Positions 16,111 through 24,502 of a DNA stretch of 64,000 bases are shown here, piece after piece. The stretch spans positions 3,286,001 to 3,350,000 of the forward strand of contig NBTC02000002.1 of assembly GCA_002082245.2 (NCBI GenBank). Direction: 5' to 3'. This stretch comes from Yersinia enterocolitica. GTDB lineage: Bacteria > Pseudomonadota > Gammaproteobacteria > Enterobacterales > Enterobacteriaceae. Position numbers and translations under genes: made by a program. The notes beneath the pieces were generated by a model that was given only the letters and a program-made list of their open reading frames with translations, did not search any database and had not been told where the DNA came from. Numbering within the stretch: position 1 is the stretch's first letter; each line of letters opens with the position of its first letter.

Positions 16111-17565
16111 ATGATAGGGACATTGCTAAATATCCAATTAGCCTTAATTTTCTTAATAACATCCTCCCAATTAGCCATTGCCGATGGCATTAAAATCAAA
16201 GAAGTTTGTTTATATTCTGAAGATAAATATCAAGTTGATACTGCCGTAACGGATAACATTGAATATAGTGGATGCAGTAGAAAGGTACGGGATGCCGCAG
16301 GCACGCTAGGCTGCACCTTCATCCCCGCATTGGCGATTTATAATTATGTTACCCATAGCCATTGTGATCAGGCGGATAAATTATGGCGTCAGATATCACA
16401 TTGGTTTTCCGATGATAATCAAGACAAGGTAGTCTTGATTACCGGCAACACTCCTTTACTTGAGCCACAATCCTCCCGCCGCGAAAACAACAATAACCAA
16501 GCCAGCCCGCTCGCATTTATATTAAGTAAAGTTCATACGCAATTACATCATCAAGCCCTGACATTACCGGCCAGCGCAAGATTTTGTAAAACCTCGCTAG
16601 AGAATCTCCTCGCCGCGCGCTATCCCCGCAGCCCAGATGAAAACTGCCCTCATTGGGTATCAAAAGTCTTGGCAGATTTTACCCTGTTATTCGGTCATTC
16701 TGTGCGGGACTGGACACCAGAGCAACTACAGGATGTCGTCACGCGGATTGATGAACAATATACGACGGGCTATGCAGGTAACGATCAGGCCACTGAGGGT
16801 CATCTGGTCAGTGGTGTCCGTGCGATTATCCAACAATTGGGCTTGGCTGAAACCATCCGGCAGATCACCCGCGCATTTCGCTATGCCCAATTAAATTATG
16901 CCAATTATGTCGAACATAATCCCAACGCCACACAATCACCTGCCGCTGCACAAAGTCTTCCGTTAGGGGAATATTCACTTTCGCTGGAGTCTTATCACTA
17001 TCCCGCCGAGCCACCTACCGTCCGCATTCGTCAGCGTAATGCATGGGTGACCAGACCCGACTTACATTTTGAGGTGGAGATCATTGATGCCAGCACCACA
17101 GATAGATCAACGATTACTCGTGCGCACACAGTGATGGACCATTGGTTTAATACTTATCTTTTCACACCATTAGAAACTGACCAGCAAGACAATCCTCTAA
17201 CTGACCTTGATCGCACCATCAGTGCCGCACGCACCACCAGTACCTCGCTGTTGCTCGAGTTGGAAAACACCAGTAATGACTATCTGTTTGTGGTGGTGCG
17301 GCTTGAGGGCGAGATTGTTAGCGTGCTGGGGGCCGCGAAGGGGAACGCTAACGATGAGTTCTATATCGATGTTTCGGTGAGCGCACCGCGCAATGTGCTA
17401 ACGCCAGATGCAGAGGGAAATATTCGCGGGGCAGGTACCGCAGCAGTGTATGAATTGGCTCGTTATCTGAAAGAAAAGGGGGTGAAAACACTACGTTCTA
17501 CCGTTATTTCACAACCCTCTGCCCGAGTAAAAATGAAACTAGGCTTCAAACATGATGAGTTTTGA
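16111..17565 (+). CDS. Exported protein of unknown function with GNAT-like C-terminus (paralogue A)
   Basis: The 484-residue product has a Sec-type signal peptide (MIGTLLNIQLALIFLITSSQ, cleavage near ADG, residue 25). After it comes KEVCLYSEDKYQ, which looks like the first strand of a beta/gamma-crystallin domain whose remainder is absent. From about residue 60 to the end it aligns closely with the next gene: a Cys-containing block (GTLGCTFIPALAIYNYVTHS), a helical middle with FCKTS and NCPHWV, and a C-terminal 46 residues beginning RGAGTA and ending KMKLGFKHDEF. That end resembles GNAT motifs A and B. The start ATG 16111 follows AGTGAGGG. Function is unknown. Confidence 0.75.
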   Translation: MIGTLLNIQLALIFLITSSQLAIADGIKIKEVCLYSEDKYQVDTAVTDNIEYSGCSRKVRDAAGTLGCTFIPALAIYNYVTHSHCDQADKLWRQISHWFSDDNQDKVVLITGNTPLLEPQSSRRENNNNQASPLAFILSKVHTQLHHQALTLPASARFCKTSLENLLAARYPRSPDENCPHWVSKVLADFTLLFGHSVRDWTPEQLQDVVTRIDEQYTTGYAGNDQATEGHLVSGVRAIIQQLGLAETIRQITRAFRYAQLNYANYVEHNPNATQSPAAAQSLPLGEYSLSLESYHYPAEPPTVRIRQRNAWVTRPDLHFEVEIIDASTTDRSTITRAHTVMDHWFNTYLFTPLETDQQDNPLTDLDRTISAARTTSTSLLLELENTSNDYLFVVVRLEGEIVSVLGAAKGNANDEFYIDVSVSAPRNVLTPDAEGNIRGAGTAAVYELARYLKEKGVKTLRSTVISQPSARVKMKLGFKHDEF

Positions 17566-17612
17566 TATTCCCCCCCTTCCACTTTTCGGAGAAAACGAAT
17601 AGAGGTAAAACC

Positions 17613-19823
17613 ATGAAATTAAAAGTCATAACTAATAAATTTATGTTGCTTTCATTAATAATATTATCGCCGATGACCATGTCTCATGAAATGGACCGCG
17701 ACTGCATTAAGCATAATCATTTATCACCTAATAACAGATATATCCCTCAAATAAACAACACAAAGGTTTGTTTATATAATGAAGATGATTTTCAGGGAGA
17801 ATCGATGTGCTTATCTCATAAGCAAGGAATCGATTTTATCGATCAAGATGATGAGGTTATTAGAAATGACAGTATATCCTCAATCTCCATTCCAAATGGC
17901 ATGTTCGCCACCATCTATAAAAATGATAGTTACAATATGCCTTACTTTAATTTAGCCGAGTCAATCGGGCAGCGTGATTTAGCTGCTTTGGATATGGATA
18001 ATCAAATCAGCAGCGTTATAGTTGCTAATTCTCCCCTTAAAGTCTGTAGTGAACGTTGTATCATTTTAAAGCGAATGCAATTTCCTTTATCCAAAATTTT
18101 CGCCTCATACTGGAACAATATAAATCACCCTAACAAACAGGTTTTATTAAGTTTCGATATTAATAATACCAGTGACTTTATGGTGGGTTTACCACAAGCC
18201 CCAGTCATATGGTTATCTAACAGAGAACTTTCCATTTTTGGCCAGGTTGGTGACGAACCATTGGTTTTCCATCTCCACCCAGATGCCAATCGTTTATCCC
18301 TGACATTCCATTTGAACAGTAACAGGATTGCGATAGATTATATGGAAAGTCGTGGAACCGAACAAATTGCCTTATCGCCCACCATTGAACTTGGCACCTT
18401 CCCATTCAATAATTCCCAGTTTGATGCAAGGTTAACCATTAATAACAATGCCAGCCAGCCACTGATCATCGACCAAATAGTGATGGTTGCCAGCACTGAA
18501 GATATTCAGCCTGTGCACCACAGAAGCGAACGGGATACCGCCGGAACATTGGGTTGTACCTTTATTCCCGCGCTGGCGATTTATAATTACGTCACTCACA
18601 GCCGCTGCAATCAGGGCGATACGCTGTGGGGTAAAGTAAAACATTGGTTTTCTGATGATAACAAAGATAAATCGGTTGTGATTACCACCAAGCCACCCTT
18701 ACTTGAGCCACAGCCACAACGCCCAGAAAATAGTGACAGCGCTGGACTGATGTTAACCAAGCTCGACACCCAACTACATAATCAGGCTCTTACACTCCCC
18801 GCCGCGGCGCAATTTTGTAAAACCTCGATAGATAATATCCTCGCCGAGCGCTATCCCCGAGACGTAAATTTAAACTGCCAACTGTGGGTAGCAAGAGTAT
18901 TAGCCGATTTCACGCTGTTATTCGGTGATTCACTGCGCGACTGGACTCTGGATGTTCTACGCCGGGTATTAATGCAAATCCATACTAATGATACCACGGG
19001 CTATGCGGCCAGTGATCCGGCAGCAGAAAGTCGCCTGGTGAATGAGGTCCAGTTAGTTGTTCGTCAATTCGGAATAGATGAAACCATCCGCCAACTATCT
19101 CAGGCTTTTGATTATACGAGATTAAATTACGCACGTTATTTGCTACATAACCCTACCGCTACTGCCCCTCCCTCTGGTGCACAGCGCTTGCCATTAGGCA
19201 CCTATTCACTCTCTTTAGCCTCTTATCATTACCCCACCGATCCGCCTACCGTACGAGTGCTTGAGAATGATCAGTGGGTCACCCACCCCGATTTATATTT
19301 TGATGTCGATATTTTTGATACCACCATTCCGATACGGCCAGATATCGATGCCGCCTTTATGGATGATGCCTTAGCGGCGGTAGGCGCATGGTCAGACATT
19401 TATAACGAGGCGCCCATCTATTACCACATAACTAGCGAACCCTGGTCGGAACATAACCGCACTATCGAAGCCGGGCGGATAAACAACTTCGTCCTGTATA
19501 GCGAATTGATCTCTTTCGAAAATAACTATGTGTACGTGGCGATACGGCTGCAAGGAGATATTGTCAACATTCTGGCAGCCCGCAGAGATGAGACTTTTGA
19601 AAATAGTCACGAGAACTACTACATCGAATTTTTTGTGACTGATCCCAACTATGTGCTGCTGCCTGATGATGAAGGAAGTGTTCGCGGGGCCGGTAGCGCC
19701 GCACTGCACGGGCTGGCACGTTATCTACAACAACATGGGGTAAAAGTTTTACGTTTTCGCACCCCGAGTCAGCCCGCTGCGCGAGTAGCCACAAAACTCA
19801 GCTTCCAGCATGATGAGTTTTGA
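17613..19823 (+). CDS. Exported beta/gamma-crystallin protein with GNAT-like C-terminus (paralogue B)
   Basis: The 736-residue product has a signal peptide (LLSLIILSPMTMS, cleavage near residue 24). Residues 51-138 form a beta/gamma-crystallin domain, with VCLYNEDDFQG as a Greek-key strand and two calcium motifs of the N/D-N/D-x-x-S-S type: NDSISS (85-90) and DNQISS (129-134). Residues about 145-310 are unassigned. From 325 on it parallels paralogue A (GTLGCTFIPALAIYNYVTHS, FCKTS, RGAGSA at 691-696, KLSFQHDEF). Yersinia crystallin domains from an exported Y. pestis protein bind calcium. ATG 17613 follows AGAGGT. It is co-oriented 47 bp behind paralogue A, probably one operon. Confidence 0.78.
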   Translation: MKLKVITNKFMLLSLIILSPMTMSHEMDRDCIKHNHLSPNNRYIPQINNTKVCLYNEDDFQGESMCLSHKQGIDFIDQDDEVIRNDSISSISIPNGMFATIYKNDSYNMPYFNLAESIGQRDLAALDMDNQISSVIVANSPLKVCSERCIILKRMQFPLSKIFASYWNNINHPNKQVLLSFDINNTSDFMVGLPQAPVIWLSNRELSIFGQVGDEPLVFHLHPDANRLSLTFHLNSNRIAIDYMESRGTEQIALSPTIELGTFPFNNSQFDARLTINNNASQPLIIDQIVMVASTEDIQPVHHRSERDTAGTLGCTFIPALAIYNYVTHSRCNQGDTLWGKVKHWFSDDNKDKSVVITTKPPLLEPQPQRPENSDSAGLMLTKLDTQLHNQALTLPAAAQFCKTSIDNILAERYPRDVNLNCQLWVARVLADFTLLFGDSLRDWTLDVLRRVLMQIHTNDTTGYAASDPAAESRLVNEVQLVVRQFGIDETIRQLSQAFDYTRLNYARYLLHNPTATAPPSGAQRLPLGTYSLSLASYHYPTDPPTVRVLENDQWVTHPDLYFDVDIFDTTIPIRPDIDAAFMDDALAAVGAWSDIYNEAPIYYHITSEPWSEHNRTIEAGRINNFVLYSELISFENNYVYVAIRLQGDIVNILAARRDETFENSHENYYIEFFVTDPNYVLLPDDEGSVRGAGSAALHGLARYLQQHGVKVLRFRTPSQPAARVATKLSFQHDEF

Positions 19824-19986
19824 TAGTTAACACTTTTACGGTTTCCTGAAATACCCGGCAGCGAGTAAAGCGCTTTTCTGTGCTTTTTCTGCCGACAAAC
19901 ACAGCATTTAGACTAACGCCACAGCACTATGAGAGTTTTCTCAATGGTATTCCCCCCCTTTTTACCGGATAACGATGGCAGATAAA

Positions 19987-20024
19987 AACCAGCAACAGGA
20001 CTTAATGCTGGTTACTGATTTTTT
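19987..20024. terminator. Terminator downstream of the tandem exported genes
   Basis: Stem AACCAGCA/TGCTGGTT (19987-20013) with an 11-base loop is followed on the plus strand by ACTGATTTTTT. An outer GCAGAT/ATCTGC pairing encloses it. It separates the exported pair from yiaD. Confidence 0.75.
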
Positions 20025-20089
20025 AATCTGCTATTGGGCGACGTTATCTATCTTTTCGCCAAAATAGAGTGCCATTTAAGGGAAATTCA

Positions 20090-20749
20090 ATGAAAAAACG
20101 CATTCTGGCCACGGTGGCCGCCGTTGCTGTGGCGCTTACGCTTTCCGCTTGTACTACCAATCCTTATACTGGCGAGTCTCAAGCCGGAAAATCCGGTTAC
20201 GGTGCTGGTATTGGTGCGGCATTAGGGGCTGGCATTGGTATGTTGTCATCATCGAAACACGATCGGGGCAAAGGGGCGTTAATTGGCGCAGCAGCAGGTG
20301 CCGCGTTGGGTGGTGGTGCCGGTTATTACATGGATGTGCAGGAAGCCAAACTGCGTGAAAAAATGAACGGTACCGGTGTTAGTGTCACCCGTCAGGGCGA
20401 TAATATCGTGTTGAATATGCCAAATAATGTCACATTTGATACTGACAGCAGCAATCTGAAACCCGCGGGTGCCAACACCTTAACCGGCGTGGCGATGGTA
20501 TTGAAAGAGTATGATAAAACCGCCGTCAATGTGACGGGTTATACCGACAGCTCCGGTGCCAGAGCTCATAACATGACCCTTTCACAACAACGCGCCGACA
20601 GCGTGGGTAGCGCACTCATCGTGCAGGGCGTGGCCGCTAATCGTATTCGCACCAGTGGTGCAGGCCCGGACAATCCGGTCGCAAGCAACAGCACCGCCGC
20701 CGGTAAAGCACAAAACCGCCGGGTTGAAATCACCTTAAGCCCGCTGTGA
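20090..20749 (+). CDS. yiaD: OmpA-family outer-membrane lipoprotein YiaD
   Basis: The 219-residue product equals E. coli YiaD in length. It has a lipoprotein signal peptide with lipobox LSAC (Cys22), then a glycine-zipper region (GAGIGAALGAGIGM, GALIGAAAGAALGGGAGYY) and a C-terminal OmpA domain that binds peptidoglycan (residues 105-219, with GYTDSSGARAHNMTLSQQRA and NRRVEITL). It probably links the outer membrane to the cell wall. E. coli YiaD was found as a multicopy suppressor of a bamB-type assembly defect. The ATG at 20090 has AAGGGAAA upstream and gives the family N-terminus MKKRILATVA. Confidence 0.94.
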   Translation: MKKRILATVAAVAVALTLSACTTNPYTGESQAGKSGYGAGIGAALGAGIGMLSSSKHDRGKGALIGAAAGAALGGGAGYYMDVQEAKLREKMNGTGVSVTRQGDNIVLNMPNNVTFDTDSSNLKPAGANTLTGVAMVLKEYDKTAVNVTGYTDSSGARAHNMTLSQQRADSVGSALIVQGVAANRIRTSGAGPDNPVASNSTAAGKAQNRRVEITLSPL

Positions 20750-20765
20750 TTCTTAATACTTTCTC

Positions 20766-20800
20766 TGCGGATAGTGCCTCAGGCTTTATCCGCATTTTCA
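20766..20800 (+). terminator. yiaD terminator
   Basis: TGCGGATA (20766-20773) pairs with TATCCGCA (20787-20794) and is followed by TTTTCATT. It ends yiaD and also faces the convergent SufR-like gene. Confidence 0.7.
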
Positions 20801-20820
20801 TTACAGCAGCCAATCGGTCA

Positions 20821-21471
20821 TCATAATGACGCCAATCTAATGCGATAAGTACAACGGCGCGAGCCGGATAGAATATGCTCAACACGCTCAACCGCTACCC
20901 CTAACACCTGCTGGAACACGGCTAACTCCGCCCGACAAAAACCCTGGCAACTGGCCGCTGCGGCACAGATCGGGCAGTGATTTTCGATCAACAAGAGTGA
21001 CCCATCAGCCTCCTGCTGCATTTGTGCCATATAACCTTCACGGCTGCGGATGGCCACCAGCCGCTCAACCCGCTCGGTCACACTATTTGCCCCCACCATC
21101 GCCTGACAATATTGAGTGCGGGTTTCCTGTTCGCGGCTATCAATCAGCAACTCAAGGGCGCTGTCACCCAATTGAGAACGGATTAAACCTAAGAGTTGTA
21201 CCGTCAGTTCGCTGTGCGTATCAGGGAACTGCGCGTTACCCACCTCGGTTAGCTGCCATAATTGAATCGGCCGACCCACACCGCGCGTTTGCGCCTCGGA
21301 GACCACCAACCCCTCCTTAGCCAATTTGACGAATTGCTGCCGGGCCGCTTCACCTGTCGTGCCTAAAATCATCCCGGCATCACTCGCTTGCATCGGACCA
21401 CGAGTTTTAAGCAGCATCAGTAGGCGTTTCGCCACCGATTGTGGCTGACTGGTGGTATGGTCGATATTCAT
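20821..21471 (-). CDS. SufR-like transcriptional regulator with C-terminal cysteine cluster
   Basis: A 216-residue regulator. The N-terminal winged HTH (residues 13-70, RLLMLLKTRGPMQASDAGMI then TTGEAARQQFVKLAKEGLV) is of the DeoR/ArsR-like type. The C-terminal part carries CPICAAAASCQGFC and a further Cys in SRRCTYRIRL, the cysteine layout of SufR-type proteins, which bind an iron-sulfur cluster or sense redox. It is divergent from an MFS transporter and is probably its regulator. ATG 21471 is preferred because GGGGAAGAT precedes it; the upstream TTG at 21513 lacks a ribosome site. The physiological signal is not known. Confidence 0.75.
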   Translation of the reverse strand: MNIDHTTSQPQSVAKRLLMLLKTRGPMQASDAGMILGTTGEAARQQFVKLAKEGLVVSEAQTRGVGRPIQLWQLTEVGNAQFPDTHSELTVQLLGLIRSQLGDSALELLIDSREQETRTQYCQAMVGANSVTERVERLVAIRSREGYMAQMQQEADGSLLLIENHCPICAAAASCQGFCRAELAVFQQVLGVAVERVEHILSGSRRCTYRIRLASL

Positions 21472-21659
21472 ATCTTCCCCGGTATCATTGCTAGGTTTTT
21501 TATTTTTGATCAATCAATGCCAGCATAACATTTTCCAAGCGCATGCTTGACTTATTATTAGTAACTGCCCTAAGTTATTCCAAGAATTTACTTGTTTAAT
21601 TTTATCGTAACCACCAAATCAACTCAACTCAACAACCAGATTTCTGGCAGGATAGAAAC

Positions 21660-23108
21660 GTGATAATAAATGATGCAAGCCGTTGGAGTGACCTGTTCTC
21701 CGGTAAAAATGCGGCCTTTGCCATAGCCCTGTCAGGTGGTGTGGTGTTACATGCCATCAATATCTACATCGCCACCACCATTTTACCGTCCGTGGTGCTG
21801 GATATTGACGGCCTGAGCTTGTACGCCTGGAATACCACGCTATTCGTTACCGCCTCGATCCTCGGCTCTGCCCTTTCTGCGCGCTTACTCAGTGGCTACG
21901 GGCCACGTAGCGCATACCTGTTTGCCTCGCTAATCTTTATGCTCGGCAGTGCGTTATGTGCCATGGCACCGAATATGCCACTGATGCTGCTGGGCCGCAC
22001 TGTGCAAGGCTTAGGGGGTGGTTTCCTGTTTGCCCTTTCTTACGCCATGATTAATCTGGTATTTCCACAATCGTTATGGCCGCGGGCAATGGCGCTGATT
22101 TCAGGTATGTGGGGTGTTGCTACCCTGGTTGGCCCTGCGATTGGTGGCATCTTTGCTGAAATGAATGCCTGGCGTTTTGCGTTTTGGACGCTACTCCCCA
22201 TCACCCTTATTTATGCCATTTTTACCTGGCGAATCCTGCCAGCGGGCCGATCCAATACCACGACAGCGTCGGCATTACCCGTCACGCAATTGATGTTATT
22301 AACCGCGATTGTTTTGACTATTTCTGCCAGCAGTATTGCCAGTAGCGGCCTAATAAACATGGTGGGTATGGTGTTTGCCATCTTACTGTTGCTGTTGTTA
22401 CTGCGCATCGAGTCACGTGCCACCTCTCGGCTACTGCCAAAAGATGCATTGCGCCTTAACTCACCGCTGGCAGCACTCTATATCACCATTTCTCTGCTAG
22501 CGATCGGCATTACCTGTGAGATATTCGTCCCTTACTTCCTGCAAATCCTCCATGGTCAGTCACCGTTGATTTCAGGTTATATTGCAGCCACCATGGCGGC
22601 TGGCTGGACCCTTTCTGAAGTAATGAGCGCGGGTTGGAAGAAATCAGGCGTCCGCTGGGCGATTATCAGCGGCCCAATTATTGTGCTAGTGGGGTTAGTG
22701 GCACTGTCTATCTTGATGCCAGCCGGTTCACTCGGTGGTTGGCAACATATGGTGCCGATCGCTATTGCATTAACACTGGTCGGTTTTGGTATCGGTTTTG
22801 GCTGGCCACATTTGCTGACCCGTATTCTGCAAGTGGCTGCTGAAGAAGATAAAGACATTGCCGGAGCCTCGATTACCACAGTTCAGATGTTTGCCACCGC
22901 ACTCGGTGCGGCGATGGCTGGCATGGTAGCCAACCTCTCTGGCCTTAATTCCCCAGGGGGAGTAGCGGGGGCAGAAAATACCGCCCATTGGCTGTTTATT
23001 CTGTTTGCCATCGCACCCGCATTGGCGATTATTACCGCACTACGTTGCGCTGCCATCAGTTCGCATACCCTGACGGCTAAAAATACCGCCCGCAGCGAAG
23101 CACAATAA
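21660..23108 (+). CDS. MFS efflux transporter
   Basis: The 482-residue inner-membrane protein has about 12-14 hydrophobic segments. Signatures of drug:H+ antiporters are present, including LLGRTVQGLGGGFLFALSYA near residue 117 and a GPAIGGIFAEMNAWRFAFW motif C-like helix near 160. It probably exports a toxic small molecule under control of the divergent SufR-like protein. The GTG start at 21660 follows an AGGAT ribosome site. An ATG at 21671 is out of frame. The substrate is unknown. The pair sits between yiaD and ghrB, which are neighbours in E. coli, so it is an accessory insertion. Confidence 0.85.
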   Translation: MIINDASRWSDLFSGKNAAFAIALSGGVVLHAINIYIATTILPSVVLDIDGLSLYAWNTTLFVTASILGSALSARLLSGYGPRSAYLFASLIFMLGSALCAMAPNMPLMLLGRTVQGLGGGFLFALSYAMINLVFPQSLWPRAMALISGMWGVATLVGPAIGGIFAEMNAWRFAFWTLLPITLIYAIFTWRILPAGRSNTTTASALPVTQLMLLTAIVLTISASSIASSGLINMVGMVFAILLLLLLLRIESRATSRLLPKDALRLNSPLAALYITISLLAIGITCEIFVPYFLQILHGQSPLISGYIAATMAAGWTLSEVMSAGWKKSGVRWAIISGPIIVLVGLVALSILMPAGSLGGWQHMVPIAIALTLVGFGIGFGWPHLLTRILQVAAEEDKDIAGASITTVQMFATALGAAMAGMVANLSGLNSPGGVAGAENTAHWLFILFAIAPALAIITALRCAAISSHTLTAKNTARSEAQ

Positions 23109-23117
23109 TTCGACGTC

Positions 23118-23144
23118 ACCGACCTGCCAACGCAGGTTGGTTTT
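23118..23144 (+). terminator. Terminator of the MFS gene
   Basis: ACCTGC-CAAC-GCAGGT stem-loop (23122-23137) followed by TGGTTTTC. It fits an intrinsic terminator 13 bp after the stop. Confidence 0.65.
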
Positions 23145-23225
23145 CATGCGTTGTAACATGACGAAGGTGATTAGCGCTTGATCCCACAATAGTGATCACT
23201 GGTATGCTGGCTTTAAATTTCACCC

Positions 23226-23348
23226 ACCCAAAGTAATTGAGGTTGCGGGCAGGCATCAAGTGATGCAAACCCCGATGAACTTACACAGTCAAGTGATTCG
23301 GATTAGTGAATGAAGCTAACCCCCTACGACTTCAAGTATGAAGGGTAA
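23226..23348. repeat. ERIC-like element without insertion
   Basis: AGTAATTGAGGTTGCGGGCA at the left, a core CCCCGATGAACTTACACAGT then CAAGTGATTCGG, and ACTTCAAGTATGAAGGGTAA at the right. This is the 120-bp form. It ends 17 bp before the ghrB start, so it contributes most of the ghrB leader. Confidence 0.75.
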
Positions 23349-23365
23349 CGTCATTGGAGTTTGCG

Positions 23366-24346
23366 ATGAAGCCTTCTATTGTGCTGTACAAAAGTATTCC
23401 CAGCGATCTGCATCAGCGTTTAGCCCAACATTTTACCGTAAACAGTTTTGATGGCTTAGCGCCTGATAATCAGCCAGAGCTATTGTCTGCGTTGCAACAG
23501 GCACAGGGGCTTATCGGTTCCGGCGGTAAAATCGATCAGGACTTTCTACAATTAGCACCGCGTTTGCGCGCTGCCTCAACCATTTCTGTCGGTTATGACA
23601 ACTTTGATGTTGATGCCCTGAGCCAGCGTGGTGTGGCCTTGATGCACACACCAACGGTGCTGACAGAAACCGTCGCCGACACCATGATGGCCTTGGTGCT
23701 GTCTTGCGCCCGTCGAGTGGTTGAATTGGCTGAACGGGTGAAAGCCGGTGAATGGCAAGGTAGCATTGGCGATGATTGGTATGGTGTTGATATCCATCAC
23801 AAAACTATCGGCATTCTCGGTATGGGTCGCATTGGGATGGCACTGGCCCAGCGGGCACATTTCGGTTTCAGTATGCCGGTGTTGTATACCAGCCGCCGCC
23901 CACATGAAGAAGCCGAAAAACGCTTTAATGCCCGTCGCTGTTCTCTCGATACCTTATTGGCTGAAGTTGATTTTCTCTGTATTACGCTGCCGATGACCGA
24001 GCAGACCTACCATATGATTGGCCGTGACCAACTGGCTAAAATGAAATCCAGCGCAATTCTGATTAATGCGGGCCGTGGGCCGGTTGTCGATGAGCCAGCG
24101 CTGATTGCCGCGCTACAAGATGGCACGATTCATGGCGCTGGGTTGGATGTGTTTGAACAAGAGCCGCTACCGATAGATTCGCCCTTACTCTCACTGCGCA
24201 ATGTCGTTGCCGTGCCACATATTGGTTCCGCCACCACCGAGACCCGTTACAACATGGCTGCCTGTGCAGTGGATAACCTGATCGCCGCGCTAACCGGTAC
24301 CGTGACGGAAAACTGCGTGAATCCGCAGGTTTTGCAGAAAGCCTAA
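23366..24346 (+). CDS. ghrB: Glyoxylate/hydroxypyruvate reductase B (2-ketogluconate reductase)
   Basis: A 326-residue D-2-hydroxyacid dehydrogenase matching GhrB (E. coli 324). It reduces glyoxylate to glycolate, hydroxypyruvate to glycerate and 2-ketogluconate with NADPH. The Rossmann motif is [16 protein letters not shown] (residues about 151-166). Catalytic Arg, Glu and His lie in [20 protein letters not shown] and VPHIGSAT. The start at 23366 gives the family N-terminus [10 protein letters not shown]. An ERIC-like repeat makes up its upstream region. Confidence 0.95.
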   Translation: MKPSIVLYKSIPSDLHQRLAQHFTVNSFDGLAPDNQPELLSALQQAQGLIGSGGKIDQDFLQLAPRLRAASTISVGYDNFDVDALSQRGVALMHTPTVLTETVADTMMALVLSCARRVVELAERVKAGEWQGSIGDDWYGVDIHHKTIGILGMGRIGMALAQRAHFGFSMPVLYTSRRPHEEAEKRFNARRCSLDTLLAEVDFLCITLPMTEQTYHMIGRDQLAKMKSSAILINAGRGPVVDEPALIAALQDGTIHGAGLDVFEQEPLPIDSPLLSLRNVVAVPHIGSATTETRYNMAACAVDNLIAALTGTVTENCVNPQVLQKA

Positions 24347-24354
24347 CCACGCCC

Positions 24355-24376
24355 ATTGGCCTGCTAGCAGGCCAAT
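24355..24376 (+). terminator. 22-bp palindrome after ghrB
   Basis: ATTGGCCTGC and its exact reverse complement GCAGGCCAAT flank a 2-base centre (TA), 8 bp after the ghrB stop. It can form a strong hairpin but has no T-tract, so it may instead be an mRNA 3'-end stabiliser. Confidence 0.5.
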
Positions 24377-24393
24377 TCCCACTCCTCCGCACG

Positions 24394-24426
24394 TCTCCTC
24401 CCCATAAAATCCACTCAGGGATGAGG
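24394..24426 (+). promoter_or_regulatory. MalT boxes upstream of malS
   Basis: GGGATGAGG at 24418-24426 and, on the opposite strand, GGGGAGGAGA (complement of 24394-24403) both fit the MalT box consensus GGGGAKGAGG. They lie 77-109 bp upstream of the malS ATG. Maltotriose/MalT activation as in E. coli malS is expected. Confidence 0.65.
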
Positions 24427-24502
24427 CTATTTCCTCACCAAACGGCACACTAAACCAGCCTCAATCCGAATAAACCTCGCGCCCAAAATAGGAAGATGTG
24501 CC

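Noticed and set aside
17562..17612. Upstream start for paralogue B overlapping paralogue A
   Set aside because: The 17 added residues would precede a normal signal peptide, and no ribosome site is present. ATG 17613 has AGAGGT.
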